From: Oscillospiraceae bacterium
GTDB lineage: Bacteria; Bacillota; Clostridia; Oscillospirales; Acutalibacteraceae
Direction of reading: 5' to 3'
Length of the DNA stretch: 64,000 nt
Assembly: GCA_029219165.1 (NCBI GenBank)
Contig: JAQXSW010000006.1
Span: 1-64,000 of the forward strand
Shown: positions 43,925-53,612 of the stretch, piece after piece
How the letters are laid out: the number at the start of each line of letters is the position of its first letter
How positions within the stretch are numbered: the stretch's first letter is position 1
Notes under the pieces: model-generated
What the model was told of the DNA's origin: nothing
Seen by the model: only the letters and a program-made list of their open reading frames with translations
The model's database searches: none
Made by a program: the position numbers and the translations under genes

Positions 43925-45568
43925 TTACTCTACAGAAATTATGAAGTGATAAACAGGCTGTCCACCGTTGATTACAGAAACATCAACAGAACTGAATTTT
44001 TCTGAAATCATTGATGAAAGCTTTTCAGCTTCCTCTTCATTTGTTCCTTCTCCGTAAAAGATTGTAATCATTTCTGTACGCTTAGTACAGAGAAGCTTTG
44101 TAACTTTAAAAGCAGCGGTAATAACATCGTCCTCTACTGCCTTAATTGCTCCGTTTGCCATTCCAAGGATTTGTCCTTCTTTAATTTGAAGACCATCCAT
44201 TTGACTGTCACGTGCAGCAAAAGTAACCTGTGCAGTTCCTACAGAATCTATAGCCTTTGTCATTGCAAGATGATTGTCCTCAATCTGTGCATCCGGGTCA
44301 AAATTAAGCATTGCTGAAATACCTTGTGGTACAGTCTTTGTTGGCAATACAATTACCTTTCTTGAAGCTAAAGGTTCTGCCTGCTCTGCAGCCATAATAA
44401 TATTTTTATTATTTGGCAACACAAATACAGTCTTTGCAGGAGTTGCTTCAACTGCATTTAAAATGTCCTCTGTACTTGGATTCATGGTTTGACCGCCGCT
44501 AACTACTATGTCTACACCAATTTCCTTAAACATTTCAGCAAGGCCTTCACCTGCTGCTACTGCAACAAATCCAACCTCATTAACCGGCTCTGCCGGTACA
44601 AATCCCTCTGAGGATTTACTTTCAGTTTCTTCCGATTCCATTTTAACAATATTTTGTGCTTTTTCAGGTTCTTCCCAAATGTTTACAACATTTATTTCAA
44701 TCATTGAACCGAGTTTTGTACCCTCAGAAATGATTTTTCCGGGATCATTAGTAAGTGAAAATGCAGAAAGCTTTGTCTTTTTCTCATGTACTGCAACATC
44801 TTTACCCGAAGATTCCATAAGTGCAATAAGACCGGTCGAGTCTGCCCCTGCATTCTTTTGAATTTTAAAGCTTACCATATACTGATATTTGCCTTTTTTA
44901 CTTGAAGCCTTATCTGCTTTTGAAGGTTCTGCAGTTTCATCTAAGATTATTTTTCCGTCCTTAAATACAGAAAGCATACCCTCGAACGCATATAAAAGAC
45001 CTTTACCTCCGGCATCAATAACGCCGGCTTTTTTTAGTACAGGAAGAAGTTCAGGCGTTGTTTGAAGTGCTTCATCTGCACCAATACATACCTGTTCCCA
45101 AACCTCGGCCAGGTCAGCCTCTTTGTGTTCAGATGCATACTGTGCGCCCGCTCTTGCAGCAAGTCTAACCACAGTCAAAATAGTACCTTCAGTTGGTTTC
45201 ATTACAGCCTTATATGCAGATTCAACGCCATAGGAAAGTGCAACTATTAAGTCTCTGGTCTCAATAGTATCCATTCCCTTTACACCCTTGGCAATCCCTC
45301 TAAAAATAAGAGATAAAATAACACCGGAGTTCCCGCGGGCACCGCGAAGCATTGCAGACGATGTCTTTGAAGCAACCTGAGTTACAGTGGAATCATCTGA
45401 CATAAGAGCAAGTTCTCTACCTGCCGATGCCATTGTTGCCGACATATTTGTACCTGTATCTCCATCCGGTACAGGGAATACATTAAGTTCATCTATTGCC
45501 TGTCTATGATTGGCAACATTATTTGCAGCTGATATTACTGCATCTCTAAACAAACTACCGTTTATCAC
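43925..45568 (-). CDS. yloV: DAK2-domain protein YloV/FakA-like
   Basis: A 547-residue protein with an N-terminal DAK2 (dihydroxyacetone kinase L-like) domain. DGDTGTNMSATM near residue 35 provides Mg-ATP ligands, and SRGNSG-like loops follow (RGARGNSGVILS). A large C-terminal DegV-associated DUF1949/FakA domain completes it. In S. aureus FakA phosphorylates fatty acids presented by FakB (DegV family). No DegV gene is in the window. The start is GTG with GAGGGG upstream. It lies 15 nt after yloU, the usual pair. Confidence 0.92.
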   Translation of the reverse strand: MINGSLFRDAVISAANNVANHRQAIDELNVFPVPDGDTGTNMSATMASAGRELALMSDDSTVTQVASKTSSAMLRGARGNSGVILSLIFRGIAKGVKGMDTIETRDLIVALSYGVESAYKAVMKPTEGTILTVVRLAARAGAQYASEHKEADLAEVWEQVCIGADEALQTTPELLPVLKKAGVIDAGGKGLLYAFEGMLSVFKDGKIILDETAEPSKADKASSKKGKYQYMVSFKIQKNAGADSTGLIALMESSGKDVAVHEKKTKLSAFSLTNDPGKIISEGTKLGSMIEINVVNIWEEPEKAQNIVKMESEETESKSSEGFVPAEPVNEVGFVAVAAGEGLAEMFKEIGVDIVVSGGQTMNPSTEDILNAVEATPAKTVFVLPNNKNIIMAAEQAEPLASRKVIVLPTKTVPQGISAMLNFDPDAQIEDNHLAMTKAIDSVGTAQVTFAARDSQMDGLQIKEGQILGMANGAIKAVEDDVITAAFKVTKLLCTKRTEMITIFYGEGTNEEEAEKLSSMISEKFSSVDVSVINGGQPVYHFIISVE

Positions 45569-45583
45569 CTATTTGGACCCCTC

Positions 45584-45937
45584 TCACGAAATCATTGAAT
45601 CAACGAAAACATTGACTGATTTAACTTTAAGCCCAGTTGCATATTCCATTGTGTAGCGAACTTTACTAACTATGCTCTGAACCACAACAGAAATATTAAT
45701 GCCATAAGTTACTACAATGTGAAGTTCAATTACTAAGCCATCAGGCTCGCTTACAACACTAACACCTCTATCAAGATAATAATTCTTTCTATCTAAAAAT
45801 GCCCTAATCTTTTGGTAAGGATTGCTGTTGGCCATACCAACAACACCAAAGCATGTTGGAACAACACTGCCCAAAAGCTGAGAAAAGTATGTTTCTGACA
45901 TTTCAATTGTTCCCAATGGATTTTCGAATGTTACCAT
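45584..45937 (-). CDS. yloU: Asp23/Gls24 family envelope stress protein (YloU)
   Basis: A 117-residue Asp23/Gls24 domain protein (IVVTYGINISVVVQSIVSKVRYTMEYATGLKVKSVNVFVDSM). It is normally found directly upstream of yloV in Firmicutes, as here. Family members are linked to envelope stress and membrane association. GAGGGA precedes the ATG. It appears to be a part of the ymdB-recG gene run. Confidence 0.92.
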   Translation of the reverse strand: MVTFENPLGTIEMSETYFSQLLGSVVPTCFGVVGMANSNPYQKIRAFLDRKNYYLDRGVSVVSEPDGLVIELHIVVTYGINISVVVQSIVSKVRYTMEYATGLKVKSVNVFVDSMIS

Positions 45938-46024
45938 ATGAACACCATCCCTCTATGTCACTTTTTGTTTATAATTAATCATAAAAAATGATTTTAAAAT
46001 ATTAACACACAATATTATATCAAA

Positions 46025-47446
46025 TCAAATAAACCAATCTGTTACATTGCCGTAAACATTTCCCGGAAGAGGGTTAACTTCCGTTTCAATTGCTCTTGAA
46101 TAAGCTAAAACACCATTTCTAAAGCATACCGGTATAAAAGGTGTTTCAGCGGAAAATGCGTCAACAAATGTTTGAGCACTTAAGTTTCCGGCCATCATTT
46201 CAGCATAGTTTGTAAGTAAGTCTCCAGACAACAAACTTGCAATATTCATATCATTAGTAAGTTTCATTTCACCAATATATATATCATAGTATCCACCGGT
46301 TATCCCTTCCAAATACGTTTCATATGGAACTGATGAAATTGTAACTGACACTCCTAATGATTCAAGTTGACTCTTAAGGGTTTCCGCAAGTTTAACCTTA
46401 AATTCATTATTTGAATTATTTAATATAACAATGCTATATCCGTTTAAACTTGAACTTAGTTTTTCCTTTGCAGTTTTTAAATCCATTTCACTCTTTTTAA
46501 CGTTTGTAGCAGCATACCAATTTGGATTAAACGGTAAATTTGTTTCCACCCCATAACCTTCAAGACCTGCACTTAAAAGCTCCGTTCTATTAATAACCGC
46601 AGATAAACATTTTCTGAGTTCAGGATTTCCTAAAACGCCTGCATAATTTATACCTAAAAATACAATGTTATTTAAATCTGTCTGTACAGATGATGCATTT
46701 ATTCTCTGAGATTTTCCGGAACTCATATCAGATTCAATTGCGTTAAAGTTGCCAAGCACAAGGCTAAACATCAATGTATTTTCATCTGTTATATTCACAA
46801 GCTCAATTTTATCCATATTGTATGCAGAATCAGAATAGGATTCATCTCTTGAAAGAATGCCGCCGCTAGTGGTATCTGAATAAGAATATTGACCAACACC
46901 TATAGCCGTACTACCTTCTGCTGAGTTAATTGCAACAATAGGAAAAGTCAGACTGGATAAAATGTACTGGTTTGCAAAATTAGTTGTTACAACAACTGTC
47001 AAAGGGTCTGCAGCCGCCACACCGGCAACAGAGGCAAGGGAAGAAGCATAATAGGTAGATGTTATTGCATGCTCATATGAATAGACTACGTCATCTGCTG
47101 TTATCTTAGTTCCGTTTGTAAAAGTCTTTGCCGGATTAAGTTTTATTATTGCCGTATTACCAACGAATTCAGCACTACTTGCCAAATCCGGGATGGCATT
47201 ATAATTTTTATCCACTCTGTATAAACCGGAATATATAAGTGGCATAATGCCTCTGTTCAAAAGAGATTTTGCTTTAAATGGATTAAGTCCATCCTCTCTT
47301 GAATAAGGTAATTTTAATATACCTGTTTCCTTCGTAGTATCCGTAGTTGGTTTATTGGAAGAGTGATCATCATTTTTTTCATTACACGCGGCAAAAGATA
47401 CTACCATAAGAAATGATAACAATATGGCCAATATTTTTTTACACAT
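46025..47446 (-). CDS. Peptide/oligosaccharide ABC transporter substrate-binding lipoprotein (SBP_bac_5)
   Basis: A 473-residue extracytoplasmic solute-binding protein of family 5 (OppA/DppA-like). A lipoprotein signal ends at SFAAC near residue 20. The body shows family landmarks such as LNPAKTFTNGTKITADDVVYSYEHAI and VFLGINYAGVLGNPELRKCLSAVINRTELL. There are no permease or ATPase genes beside it, so it is an orphan binding protein. The ATG at 47446 follows GGAGG; a GTG two codons earlier is less likely. The surrounding genes are housekeeping, so its placement between ymdB and yloU is unusual. Confidence 0.9.
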   Translation of the reverse strand: MCKKILAILLSFLMVVSFAACNEKNDDHSSNKPTTDTTKETGILKLPYSREDGLNPFKAKSLLNRGIMPLIYSGLYRVDKNYNAIPDLASSAEFVGNTAIIKLNPAKTFTNGTKITADDVVYSYEHAITSTYYASSLASVAGVAAADPLTVVVTTNFANQYILSSLTFPIVAINSAEGSTAIGVGQYSYSDTTSGGILSRDESYSDSAYNMDKIELVNITDENTLMFSLVLGNFNAIESDMSSGKSQRINASSVQTDLNNIVFLGINYAGVLGNPELRKCLSAVINRTELLSAGLEGYGVETNLPFNPNWYAATNVKKSEMDLKTAKEKLSSSLNGYSIVILNNSNNEFKVKLAETLKSQLESLGVSVTISSVPYETYLEGITGGYYDIYIGEMKLTNDMNIASLLSGDLLTNYAEMMAGNLSAQTFVDAFSAETPFIPVCFRNGVLAYSRAIETEVNPLPGNVYGNVTDWFI

Positions 47447-47467
47447 ATTCACTCCTCCTTTTGAAAA

Positions 47468-48244
47468 TTAGACGTTTAAGCAAACTCTTGAGACTCCGGT
47501 TGTAAGACCGGTATTCTCATCAATTTCAAAAATACAACCTGACATAATTGCATCACCGCGTATGAAGTCAAACCTTGCCGGCATGTTATATTTAAACTTA
47601 TCTATTACAATTTGTGGATCAACTCCAAGAACAGACTGTAATGCTCCGGTCATTCCAACATCGGTAATATATCCGGTACCATTTGGAAGAATCTGTTCAT
47701 CAGACGTTTGCACATGAGTGTGTGTTCCAAAAATTGCGGTTACTCGTCCATCTAAATAAAAACCTAAAGCCCTCTTTTCAGAAGTTGCCTCAGCATGAAA
47801 ATCCACAATAATATTCTTAACACCGGACAACTCTTTTTTTAACAGGTTGTCCATCTTTAAAAATGGATTTTCAAGGGGGTCCATATACATGGTACCCATC
47901 AAATTTACAACAGCCACCTGAGTTTTACCCATATCAACCACGACGAATCCGTGTCCGGGATTATTGCCATTAAAATTACACGGTCTTAGGATAAATTCAT
48001 TATCCTCAAAGCACCGATACATTTCCTTTCGACGGTAGGCATGGTTACCGGTAGTTATAACATCTGCACCGCTTGTAAAAATATGATCAGCTGACGTTGG
48101 GGTAATACCATTCCCGTCAGCAGAATTTTCTCCGTTTACAATACAAAAATCAATTCCATTATCTCTTTTATATTTTGAAAGAGCAAGACGCAAGGCGTCA
48201 AGTCCACAAGTTCCAACAATATCACCAATTGCCAGTATTTTCAT
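47468..48244 (-). CDS. ymdB: YmdB-type metallophosphoesterase
   Basis: A 258-residue TIGR00282 family phosphoesterase. Metal ligands are visible in IGDIVG, VNGENSADG and the GNHAYRR motif, with FHAEATSEKRAL and FGTHTHVQT completing the site. In B. subtilis YmdB hydrolyses cyclic nucleotides and influences biofilm versus motility, and its gene lies directly downstream of rny, as here. GAGAGAA precedes the ATG. Confidence 0.94.
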   Translation of the reverse strand: MKILAIGDIVGTCGLDALRLALSKYKRDNGIDFCIVNGENSADGNGITPTSADHIFTSGADVITTGNHAYRRKEMYRCFEDNEFILRPCNFNGNNPGHGFVVVDMGKTQVAVVNLMGTMYMDPLENPFLKMDNLLKKELSGVKNIIVDFHAEATSEKRALGFYLDGRVTAIFGTHTHVQTSDEQILPNGTGYITDVGMTGALQSVLGVDPQIVIDKFKYNMPARFDFIRGDAIMSGCIFEIDENTGLTTGVSRVCLNV

Positions 48245-48270
48245 ATTATTCTCTCAGTTCTATCAATTAG

Positions 48271-48314
48271 ATAAAAAATGGGGCCCCTCAAAACAATTTG
48301 AAGGTCTGCCCCAT
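48271..48314 (-). terminator. Terminator after rny
   Basis: The stem ATGGGGC...CTTCAAA pairs with TTTTGAGG..GCCCCAT and is followed by TTTTTAT on the minus strand. It may allow partial read-through to ymdB. Confidence 0.8.
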
Positions 48315-48320
48315 ATTTTT

Positions 48321-49871
48321 TTATTTTGCGTAATCTATTGCTCGGCTTTCCCTTACAACATGAACTTTGATTTGACCCGGATATTCAAGCTCTTCTTCAA
48401 TCTTCTTAACTACATCATGTGCAATAAGTACCATCTTGTCATCTGATACCGCCTCTGGCTTAACCATAATGCGAATTTCACGACCAGCCTGAATTGCGAA
48501 TGAAGAATCAACGCCTTCAAATGAAGTGGCAATTTCTTCAAGTTTTTCAAGTCTCTTAATATAGTTTTCAATGTTCTCACGGCGAGCTCCCGGTCTTGCA
48601 GCTGAAATAGCATCTGCTGCTTGAACAATACAAGCTTCAAGAGTCTTTGCTTCTACGTCGCCATGATGTGCTTGGATAGCATGGATAACGCCTTCATTTT
48701 CTCTGTACTTCTTAGCAAATTCAACACCAAGTTGAACATGTGTTCCGTCATATTCATGATCAATTGACTTACCAATATCGTGAAGAAGCCCTGCACGCTT
48801 TGCAAGTTTAACATCTGCGCCAACTTCCTCAGCAATAAGTCCTGCAATGAAAGATACTTCAAGTGAATGATTAAGTACATTTTGACCATAGCTTGTGCGA
48901 TATTTAAGTCTTCCAAGGAGCTTAATGAGTTCCGGATGAATTCCGGTTACACCGGCATCAAGAACAGCACGTTCGCCCGTCTGTTTAATGGTCTGTTCAA
49001 CTTCACGTTTACACTTTTCAACTGTCTCCTCAATTCTTGCAGGGTGAATTCTTCCGTCTTGAATGAGGCGTTCAAGTGTCATTCTGGCAATTTCACGTCT
49101 TACCGGATCAAAGCAAGAAATTGTAATTGCCTCCGGTGTGTCGTCAATAATAAGATCTACACCGGTAATTGTTTCAATTGCTCTAATGTTTCTACCTTCA
49201 CGACCAATGATACGGCCTTTCATTTCATCATTAGGCAAAGCCACAACAGATACAGTTGCCTCTGCTGCATGGTCTGCAGCACATCTCTGTATTGCTGTTG
49301 TAATAATTTCTCTTGCAAGCTCGTCTGCCTCATCCTTTGTTCTTTCCTTATAGTCAAGAACTCTGACTGCCTTCTCATGCTCAAGAGTTTCCTCAAGATC
49401 TGAAAGAAGTTGTGCCTTTGCTTGCTCTTTTGAAAGGCCTGAAATTTTTTCAAGCATTTCAAATTGACTTCTCTTTATACTGTCAATTTCTTCAAGTTTT
49501 TCATCAGCTGTTTTAAGCTTCTGTGCGAGTATTTCCTCTTTTTTCTCAAGAGCTTCGACTTTTTTGTCTATACTCTCTTCCTTCTGAATAATACGCTTTT
49601 CCTGACGCTGAACCTCTGAACGACGTTCTCTAAGCTCTTTATCAATTTCTGAACGCTGCTTATGAATTTCATCCTTAGCTTCAAGGATTGCCTCCTTCTT
49701 CTTTTGCTCAGCAGTAGTCAAAGCCTGATTTAATATTCTTGCAGCTTCTTGGTTTGCTGATCCAATGGCTGCTTCCGCAACCTTTTTTCTGTAAGCTTGA
49801 CCTACAAAAAATCCGCAGGCAATACCAACGACAGCCGCTACAACTATTAATATTATTGCTGTTGTACTCAA
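48321..49871 (-). CDS. rny: Ribonuclease Y
   Basis: Membrane-bound endoribonuclease that starts mRNA decay in Firmicutes. From the TTG at 49871 it has 516 residues, close to B. subtilis RNase Y (520). It shows an N-terminal membrane helix (about 4-24), a long coiled coil (about 25-190), a KH domain ([20 protein letters not shown]), and an HD domain ([29 protein letters not shown]). An upstream ATG at 49892 overlaps the AAGGAGG ribosome binding site, so the TTG 11 nt after it is the likely start. The ymdB gene follows. Confidence 0.93.
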   Translation of the reverse strand: MSTTAIILIVVAAVVGIACGFFVGQAYRKKVAEAAIGSANQEAARILNQALTTAEQKKKEAILEAKDEIHKQRSEIDKELRERRSEVQRQEKRIIQKEESIDKKVEALEKKEEILAQKLKTADEKLEEIDSIKRSQFEMLEKISGLSKEQAKAQLLSDLEETLEHEKAVRVLDYKERTKDEADELAREIITTAIQRCAADHAAEATVSVVALPNDEMKGRIIGREGRNIRAIETITGVDLIIDDTPEAITISCFDPVRREIARMTLERLIQDGRIHPARIEETVEKCKREVEQTIKQTGERAVLDAGVTGIHPELIKLLGRLKYRTSYGQNVLNHSLEVSFIAGLIAEEVGADVKLAKRAGLLHDIGKSIDHEYDGTHVQLGVEFAKKYRENEGVIHAIQAHHGDVEAKTLEACIVQAADAISAARPGARRENIENYIKRLEKLEEIATSFEGVDSSFAIQAGREIRIMVKPEAVSDDKMVLIAHDVVKKIEEELEYPGQIKVHVVRESRAIDYAK

Positions 49872-50024
49872 GAGAATATACACCTCCTTCATATATTTTT
49901 GTGATATAAAAAGTTTCAACTTATCTATATGTTATTAAAACAATTAATAATAAGAAAAAACAATAAACCACACTATCCATAACATTTTATATCTGCGACC
50001 CATTAATGTCAAGAAAAACAGACA

Positions 50025-50060
50025 TAAAAAGAGGTCGAATTCAGCATTAGAATTCGACCT
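50025..50060 (-). terminator. Terminator after the tetR-family gene
   Basis: The 11-bp stem AGGTCGAATTC / GAATTCGACCT is followed on the minus strand by CTTTTTATG. The rest of the gap between rny and this point shows no gene. Confidence 0.9.
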
Positions 50061-50068
50061 AAATCATG

Positions 50069-50689
50069 TTATATTTCGTGGCTGTTTTTCAAAGCGGCAG
50101 CATCATCAAGTCTTGCCACTTTTTCTATTTTAGGAATGTGTAAATCAAAGAAGCGACCTTCCAAGATTACCATTACAAACTCCGACATTTCCTTTGGTGT
50201 CATTACTTGTCCACTTTTTATCCATGTAACAAGAAGGTTAATTACAGCACCCGATACAAAAGAATAAATATATTCCGCTTCAATAGGAGAAATATTTTTA
50301 TCTCTTAAATATACAAGTTGAACAACCTTAAAGTACTCAGGATATCTGAGCTCAAGAATATAAATTAAATTGTTATTAATGAGCAGTTTTAAGAAATCAG
50401 CATTATTTTGCCAATATCTGAAGTAGAATTTAATAACATTCTCACAGTCGGCAACCTTATTATCAACCAAATATTGGAAAAATCCATCAAACAATTCGTC
50501 AAGTTTGTGAATTAAGACATCCTCTTTAGAGTCAAAGTTATGGTAAAAAGTCTGTCTTGTAAGTCCCGCTTTATCTACTATGTCCCTAATTGAAATTTTT
50601 ACAAATGGAACTTCACCCATTAACTCAATAAGAGATTCGGTAATAAGTCGTTTTGATCTGATGGATATTGGATTATCTCTTTCCAACAT
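50069..50689 (-). CDS. TetR/AcrR family transcriptional regulator
   Basis: A 206-residue one-component regulator. The N-terminal HTH (about residues 10-55: SKRLITESLIELMGEVPFVKISIRDIVDKAGLTRQTFYHNFDSKEDVL) is a typical TetR DNA-binding domain. The C-terminal domain is a divergent helical ligand-binding module of the TetR_C type seen in Lactobacillales/Clostridia. The target is unknown. A promoter and palindromic sites lie directly upstream, suggesting autoregulation; the neighbouring HtrA gene is an alternative target. GGAGG precedes the ATG. Confidence 0.9.
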   Translation of the reverse strand: MLERDNPISIRSKRLITESLIELMGEVPFVKISIRDIVDKAGLTRQTFYHNFDSKEDVLIHKLDELFDGFFQYLVDNKVADCENVIKFYFRYWQNNADFLKLLINNNLIYILELRYPEYFKVVQLVYLRDKNISPIEAEYIYSFVSGAVINLLVTWIKSGQVMTPKEMSEFVMVILEGRFFDLHIPKIEKVARLDDAAALKNSHEI

Positions 50690-50753
50690 TACTATGCCTC
50701 CATTTACTTTGCCATATCTAAGATATCTAAAAAGTATTACACTTTAATTATGC

Positions 50754-50782
50754 ATTATATCATAAATGTATACACTTGTAAA
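50754..50782 (-). promoter_or_regulatory. tetR-family gene promoter with palindrome in the spacer
   Basis: On the minus strand TTTACA (50777-50782), a 17-bp spacer and TATAAT (50754-50759). The spacer contains the perfect palindrome TGTATACA (50767-50774). A second inverted repeat, ATATCT-A-AGATAT (50714-50726), lies between promoter and gene. Confidence 0.75.
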
Positions 50783-50790
50783 GAAATCAA

Positions 50791-52068
50791 TTATTCAGCA
50801 AATGGATTAGAGAAACCTTCACTATTGTCATTGTTGTTTGTAACAGAACTATTCCCTTTATCTTCAATTAATTTAGCTTTTACCTCAAACTTTTCAACAG
50901 AATAGTCCTTGCGTACCCTTGCAATTGTAAAGCTATGTTCATCGCCAATTTTGCCCTTTTCAATAATTTTTATAAGAGAATCTGTTTTCTTAAGATCTTC
51001 TCCGTCTATAGCAATAATGAGGTCACCTGCCTTAAGGTCAGTTTTGGCAAGATTGGAATCATCATCAATTTCAGCAACTACGATTGATCCCAGTGGGAGG
51101 TCATTAACCTTCAAAACATAACTATAGGTTTGGTTTGAACTTGCTGCAACATAGCTGATACCAAGTTTTGCTCTATCTTCAACATACCCCTTTTCAATAA
51201 GGTCATCAACCACTTCTTTTACCACGGAAATTGGAATGGCAAACCCCATTCCCTCATATTCTTCACTTGCAATTTTTGAAGAATTAATTCCGATTACCTG
51301 TCCAAAACTATTTACCAATGCACCACCCGAGTTACCAGGATTAATTGCAGCATCATGCTGAATGCATTCCATTGTATAGCCGCTTCCTGACGTGGACGTA
51401 GGTCTATCAATGGCAGATACATATCCGCCTGTGAAAGAACCATAGAATGCAGTTCCGCCCGGATTTCCTATTGCGTAGACAGGTTCTCCAACTTGAAGAG
51501 CGTTTGAATCGCCAAATTCAGCAGCAGTAAAGCCTGTTGCCTCAACTCTAATTACTGCAACGTCTGTTCTTGTATCATATCCCACAACAGTTGCGTCATA
51601 TTCCGCTTCATCCTCAAGTTGAACCTTAACAGATACACCTGCTGTGTCCACTATATGAGCACAAGTAATTATATACGTGTTTTTTCCTGATTTATCCACG
51701 CCCATAACAACGCCAGAGCCCTCGCCGGCAACCGTGTTGTTTCTGTAAAGTACAACAGCAATAACTGAGGGCTTAACCTTCTCAGCTATCTGTACGGTGG
51801 ACAGAGTTCCATCCGCATTACTTGACCCATATTCCTTTGAGTCGGAAATATTTAATGAAGCTCCGGCATTTTCAGAGCTTGAGGTTGTTTGTCCGGTTCC
51901 GCCTTTTCCGTCTTTATCCCTAACCAATACAACAGCTGTTGCAATTGCAGCAATCAAAAGAATTGCAACAATTAAAGCCACAAATACTTTTGAACCATTT
52001 GGTTTTTTTCTGTTGGTATTGTTGTCTTTCTCCTGAAAATTCTCTGTTTGAAAATCGTTGTTTTCCAT
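50791..52068 (-). CDS. htrA: HtrA/DegP-like serine protease (S1C) with PDZ domain
   Basis: Membrane-anchored quality-control protease of 425 residues. A basic N-terminus, one membrane helix (about 28-49) and a Gly/Ser-rich linker precede a trypsin-like domain with the triad His138 (TCAHIV), Asp169 (TDVAVI) and Ser247 (GNSGGA). One PDZ domain follows (about 300-390). The tail is Asn/Ser-rich. It starts 33 nt after the histidine kinase gene, so it forms an operon with the two-component system, a known arrangement for envelope-stress regulons. CGGAG precedes the ATG. Confidence 0.95.
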   Translation of the reverse strand: MENNDFQTENFQEKDNNTNRKKPNGSKVFVALIVAILLIAAIATAVVLVRDKDGKGGTGQTTSSSENAGASLNISDSKEYGSSNADGTLSTVQIAEKVKPSVIAVVLYRNNTVAGEGSGVVMGVDKSGKNTYIITCAHIVDTAGVSVKVQLEDEAEYDATVVGYDTRTDVAVIRVEATGFTAAEFGDSNALQVGEPVYAIGNPGGTAFYGSFTGGYVSAIDRPTSTSGSGYTMECIQHDAAINPGNSGGALVNSFGQVIGINSSKIASEEYEGMGFAIPISVVKEVVDDLIEKGYVEDRAKLGISYVAASSNQTYSYVLKVNDLPLGSIVVAEIDDDSNLAKTDLKAGDLIIAIDGEDLKKTDSLIKIIEKGKIGDEHSFTIARVRKDYSVEKFEVKAKLIEDKGNSSVTNNNDNSEGFSNPFAE

Positions 52069-52101
52069 TAAATATCACTCCGTTTGATTTGGATATAATT
52101 G

Positions 52102-53592
52102 TCACTTTTTTGGAATCCAGAAACTGAAAGTAGTAAGTTCATTTTCTACACTTGTAACATGAATTTCTCCACCGTGAAGTTCAACAATATTTTTAGCAAG
52201 ATTAAGTCCAAGACCAACCCCCATAACATGTTCACTTCTAGATTTATCAACCTTATAGAATCGTTCAAAAACCCTGGTCAATTCCTCTTTTGAAATACCT
52301 CTACCGGTATTTGAAATATAAACAGTTACCTTTGTTGGTTCATCTTCCATTTTTACAATTATTTTACCACCTTCATTTGTAAATTTAACGGCATTATCAA
52401 AAAGATTATATGCTACTTGATATAGCATCTTTTCGTCTGCCTTTATTTTTACAGCCGGAAGGTCTTCAAAACCTTGTATTTGAATTTTGGATTCATCAAT
52501 CGACTTTTCAAAACTCAAAAGAGCGTTGAAAAGAAGATTATTCATATCAGTATCTGAATGCTTAAGTTCTGCCTCACCCGCTTCAATCTTAGAGAGTGTC
52601 AACATAGTCACTACAAGAGTTGAGAGTCTTTTCACTTCTTTACTCACTATTTTTAAATAAAACTTGCTTTCTTCCTCTTTAATAGTTCCATCTAGAATAC
52701 CATCAATAAATCCACCTATTGAAGTCATTGGTGTCTTAAGTTCATGGGATACATTAGCAACGAAACTCTTTCTTGAATCTTCAAGAACTGCTAAAGATTC
52801 AGCCATTTCGTTAAGAGCTTTGGCCAAATCTGTAATTTCATTATTTCCACGAAATTTAATTCTCTGAGAAAAATCCCCTCTGGCATACTGATGAGTTATT
52901 CTTGCCATATCCTGCAATGGCTTAGTAAGACCATAACTAAATATGTATGCCATAATTAAAGCAACAACAATGGAAATAACTGACGCGCCAAAGAACATTC
53001 TAGTCATGCCGGAGATATATGGGCCAAGTCCACTTGAAACCGAAGTAACAGCGTATATGTAACCTATGCATGAATTGTTATAGTAGATACCAGTACCTAC
53101 TACAATGCTCAAATCATCATAAAGGCCATCCAAAGTGTCCATTGTGTAGTAACCATCTACACCTGTTGAAAGAAGTATACGTTGAGGCATTGTAAAGCCT
53201 TCATGTATTACACACTCACCTTGATTTACTACTTCCATATTTGAGTTGAGAAGGTCCTTGCAAAGAATTATATCTCCATTAAGATTTGTCATAAACACAT
53301 CGGCATCTATTGCATTTGAAACCATAGTCAAACTATTACACAGTATGAGGTTTGACTCTGCATTTTCTCTTTCAGCTTTGCCGGATTTAAACAGATCCCC
53401 CGCCGTATTAGAAACACTTAATACATTCCTTTGCAAATTGTCAACGCTTGTTCCTGTCCAATAGTTGGCTAAGAAAATGAGGAAAACAACTGCAATGGCA
53501 ACAATTGTAACAACAATAATTGCCATTGTATTAGCAAAATATTTGAAAAACAGCGTGTTGCGCCTTGGAACGCGCTTTTTTTCTTTCTTCAT
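52102..53592 (-). CDS. HAMP-domain sensor histidine kinase
   Basis: About 496 residues. Two membrane helices (about 20-42 and 180-205) enclose an extracytoplasmic sensing domain of about 135 residues. A HAMP domain follows, then the H box NVSHELKTPMTSI with the phospho-accepting His, and a HATPase_c domain with N (YNLFDNAVKFT), G1 (ISNTGRGISKEE), F (FERFYKVDKS) and G2 (GVGLGLNLAKNIV) boxes. No PAS domain is seen, which argues against orthology with WalK. GGGTGA precedes the ATG at 53592. It is co-transcribed with the response regulator (20-nt gap from the chosen start). Confidence 0.95.
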   Translation of the reverse strand: MKKEKKRVPRRNTLFFKYFANTMAIIVVTIVAIAVVFLIFLANYWTGTSVDNLQRNVLSVSNTAGDLFKSGKAERENAESNLILCNSLTMVSNAIDADVFMTNLNGDIILCKDLLNSNMEVVNQGECVIHEGFTMPQRILLSTGVDGYYTMDTLDGLYDDLSIVVGTGIYYNNSCIGYIYAVTSVSSGLGPYISGMTRMFFGASVISIVVALIMAYIFSYGLTKPLQDMARITHQYARGDFSQRIKFRGNNEITDLAKALNEMAESLAVLEDSRKSFVANVSHELKTPMTSIGGFIDGILDGTIKEEESKFYLKIVSKEVKRLSTLVVTMLTLSKIEAGEAELKHSDTDMNNLLFNALLSFEKSIDESKIQIQGFEDLPAVKIKADEKMLYQVAYNLFDNAVKFTNEGGKIIVKMEDEPTKVTVYISNTGRGISKEELTRVFERFYKVDKSRSEHVMGVGLGLNLAKNIVELHGGEIHVTSVENELTTFSFWIPKK

Positions 53593-53612
53593 TGTATTCA
53601 CCCAAACAGAAA

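Noticed and set aside
49872-49919. Longer RNase Y start codons upstream of the TTG
   Set aside because: AAGGAGG at 49883-49893 overlaps them and is correctly spaced for the TTG at 49871. The resulting length also matches the family.
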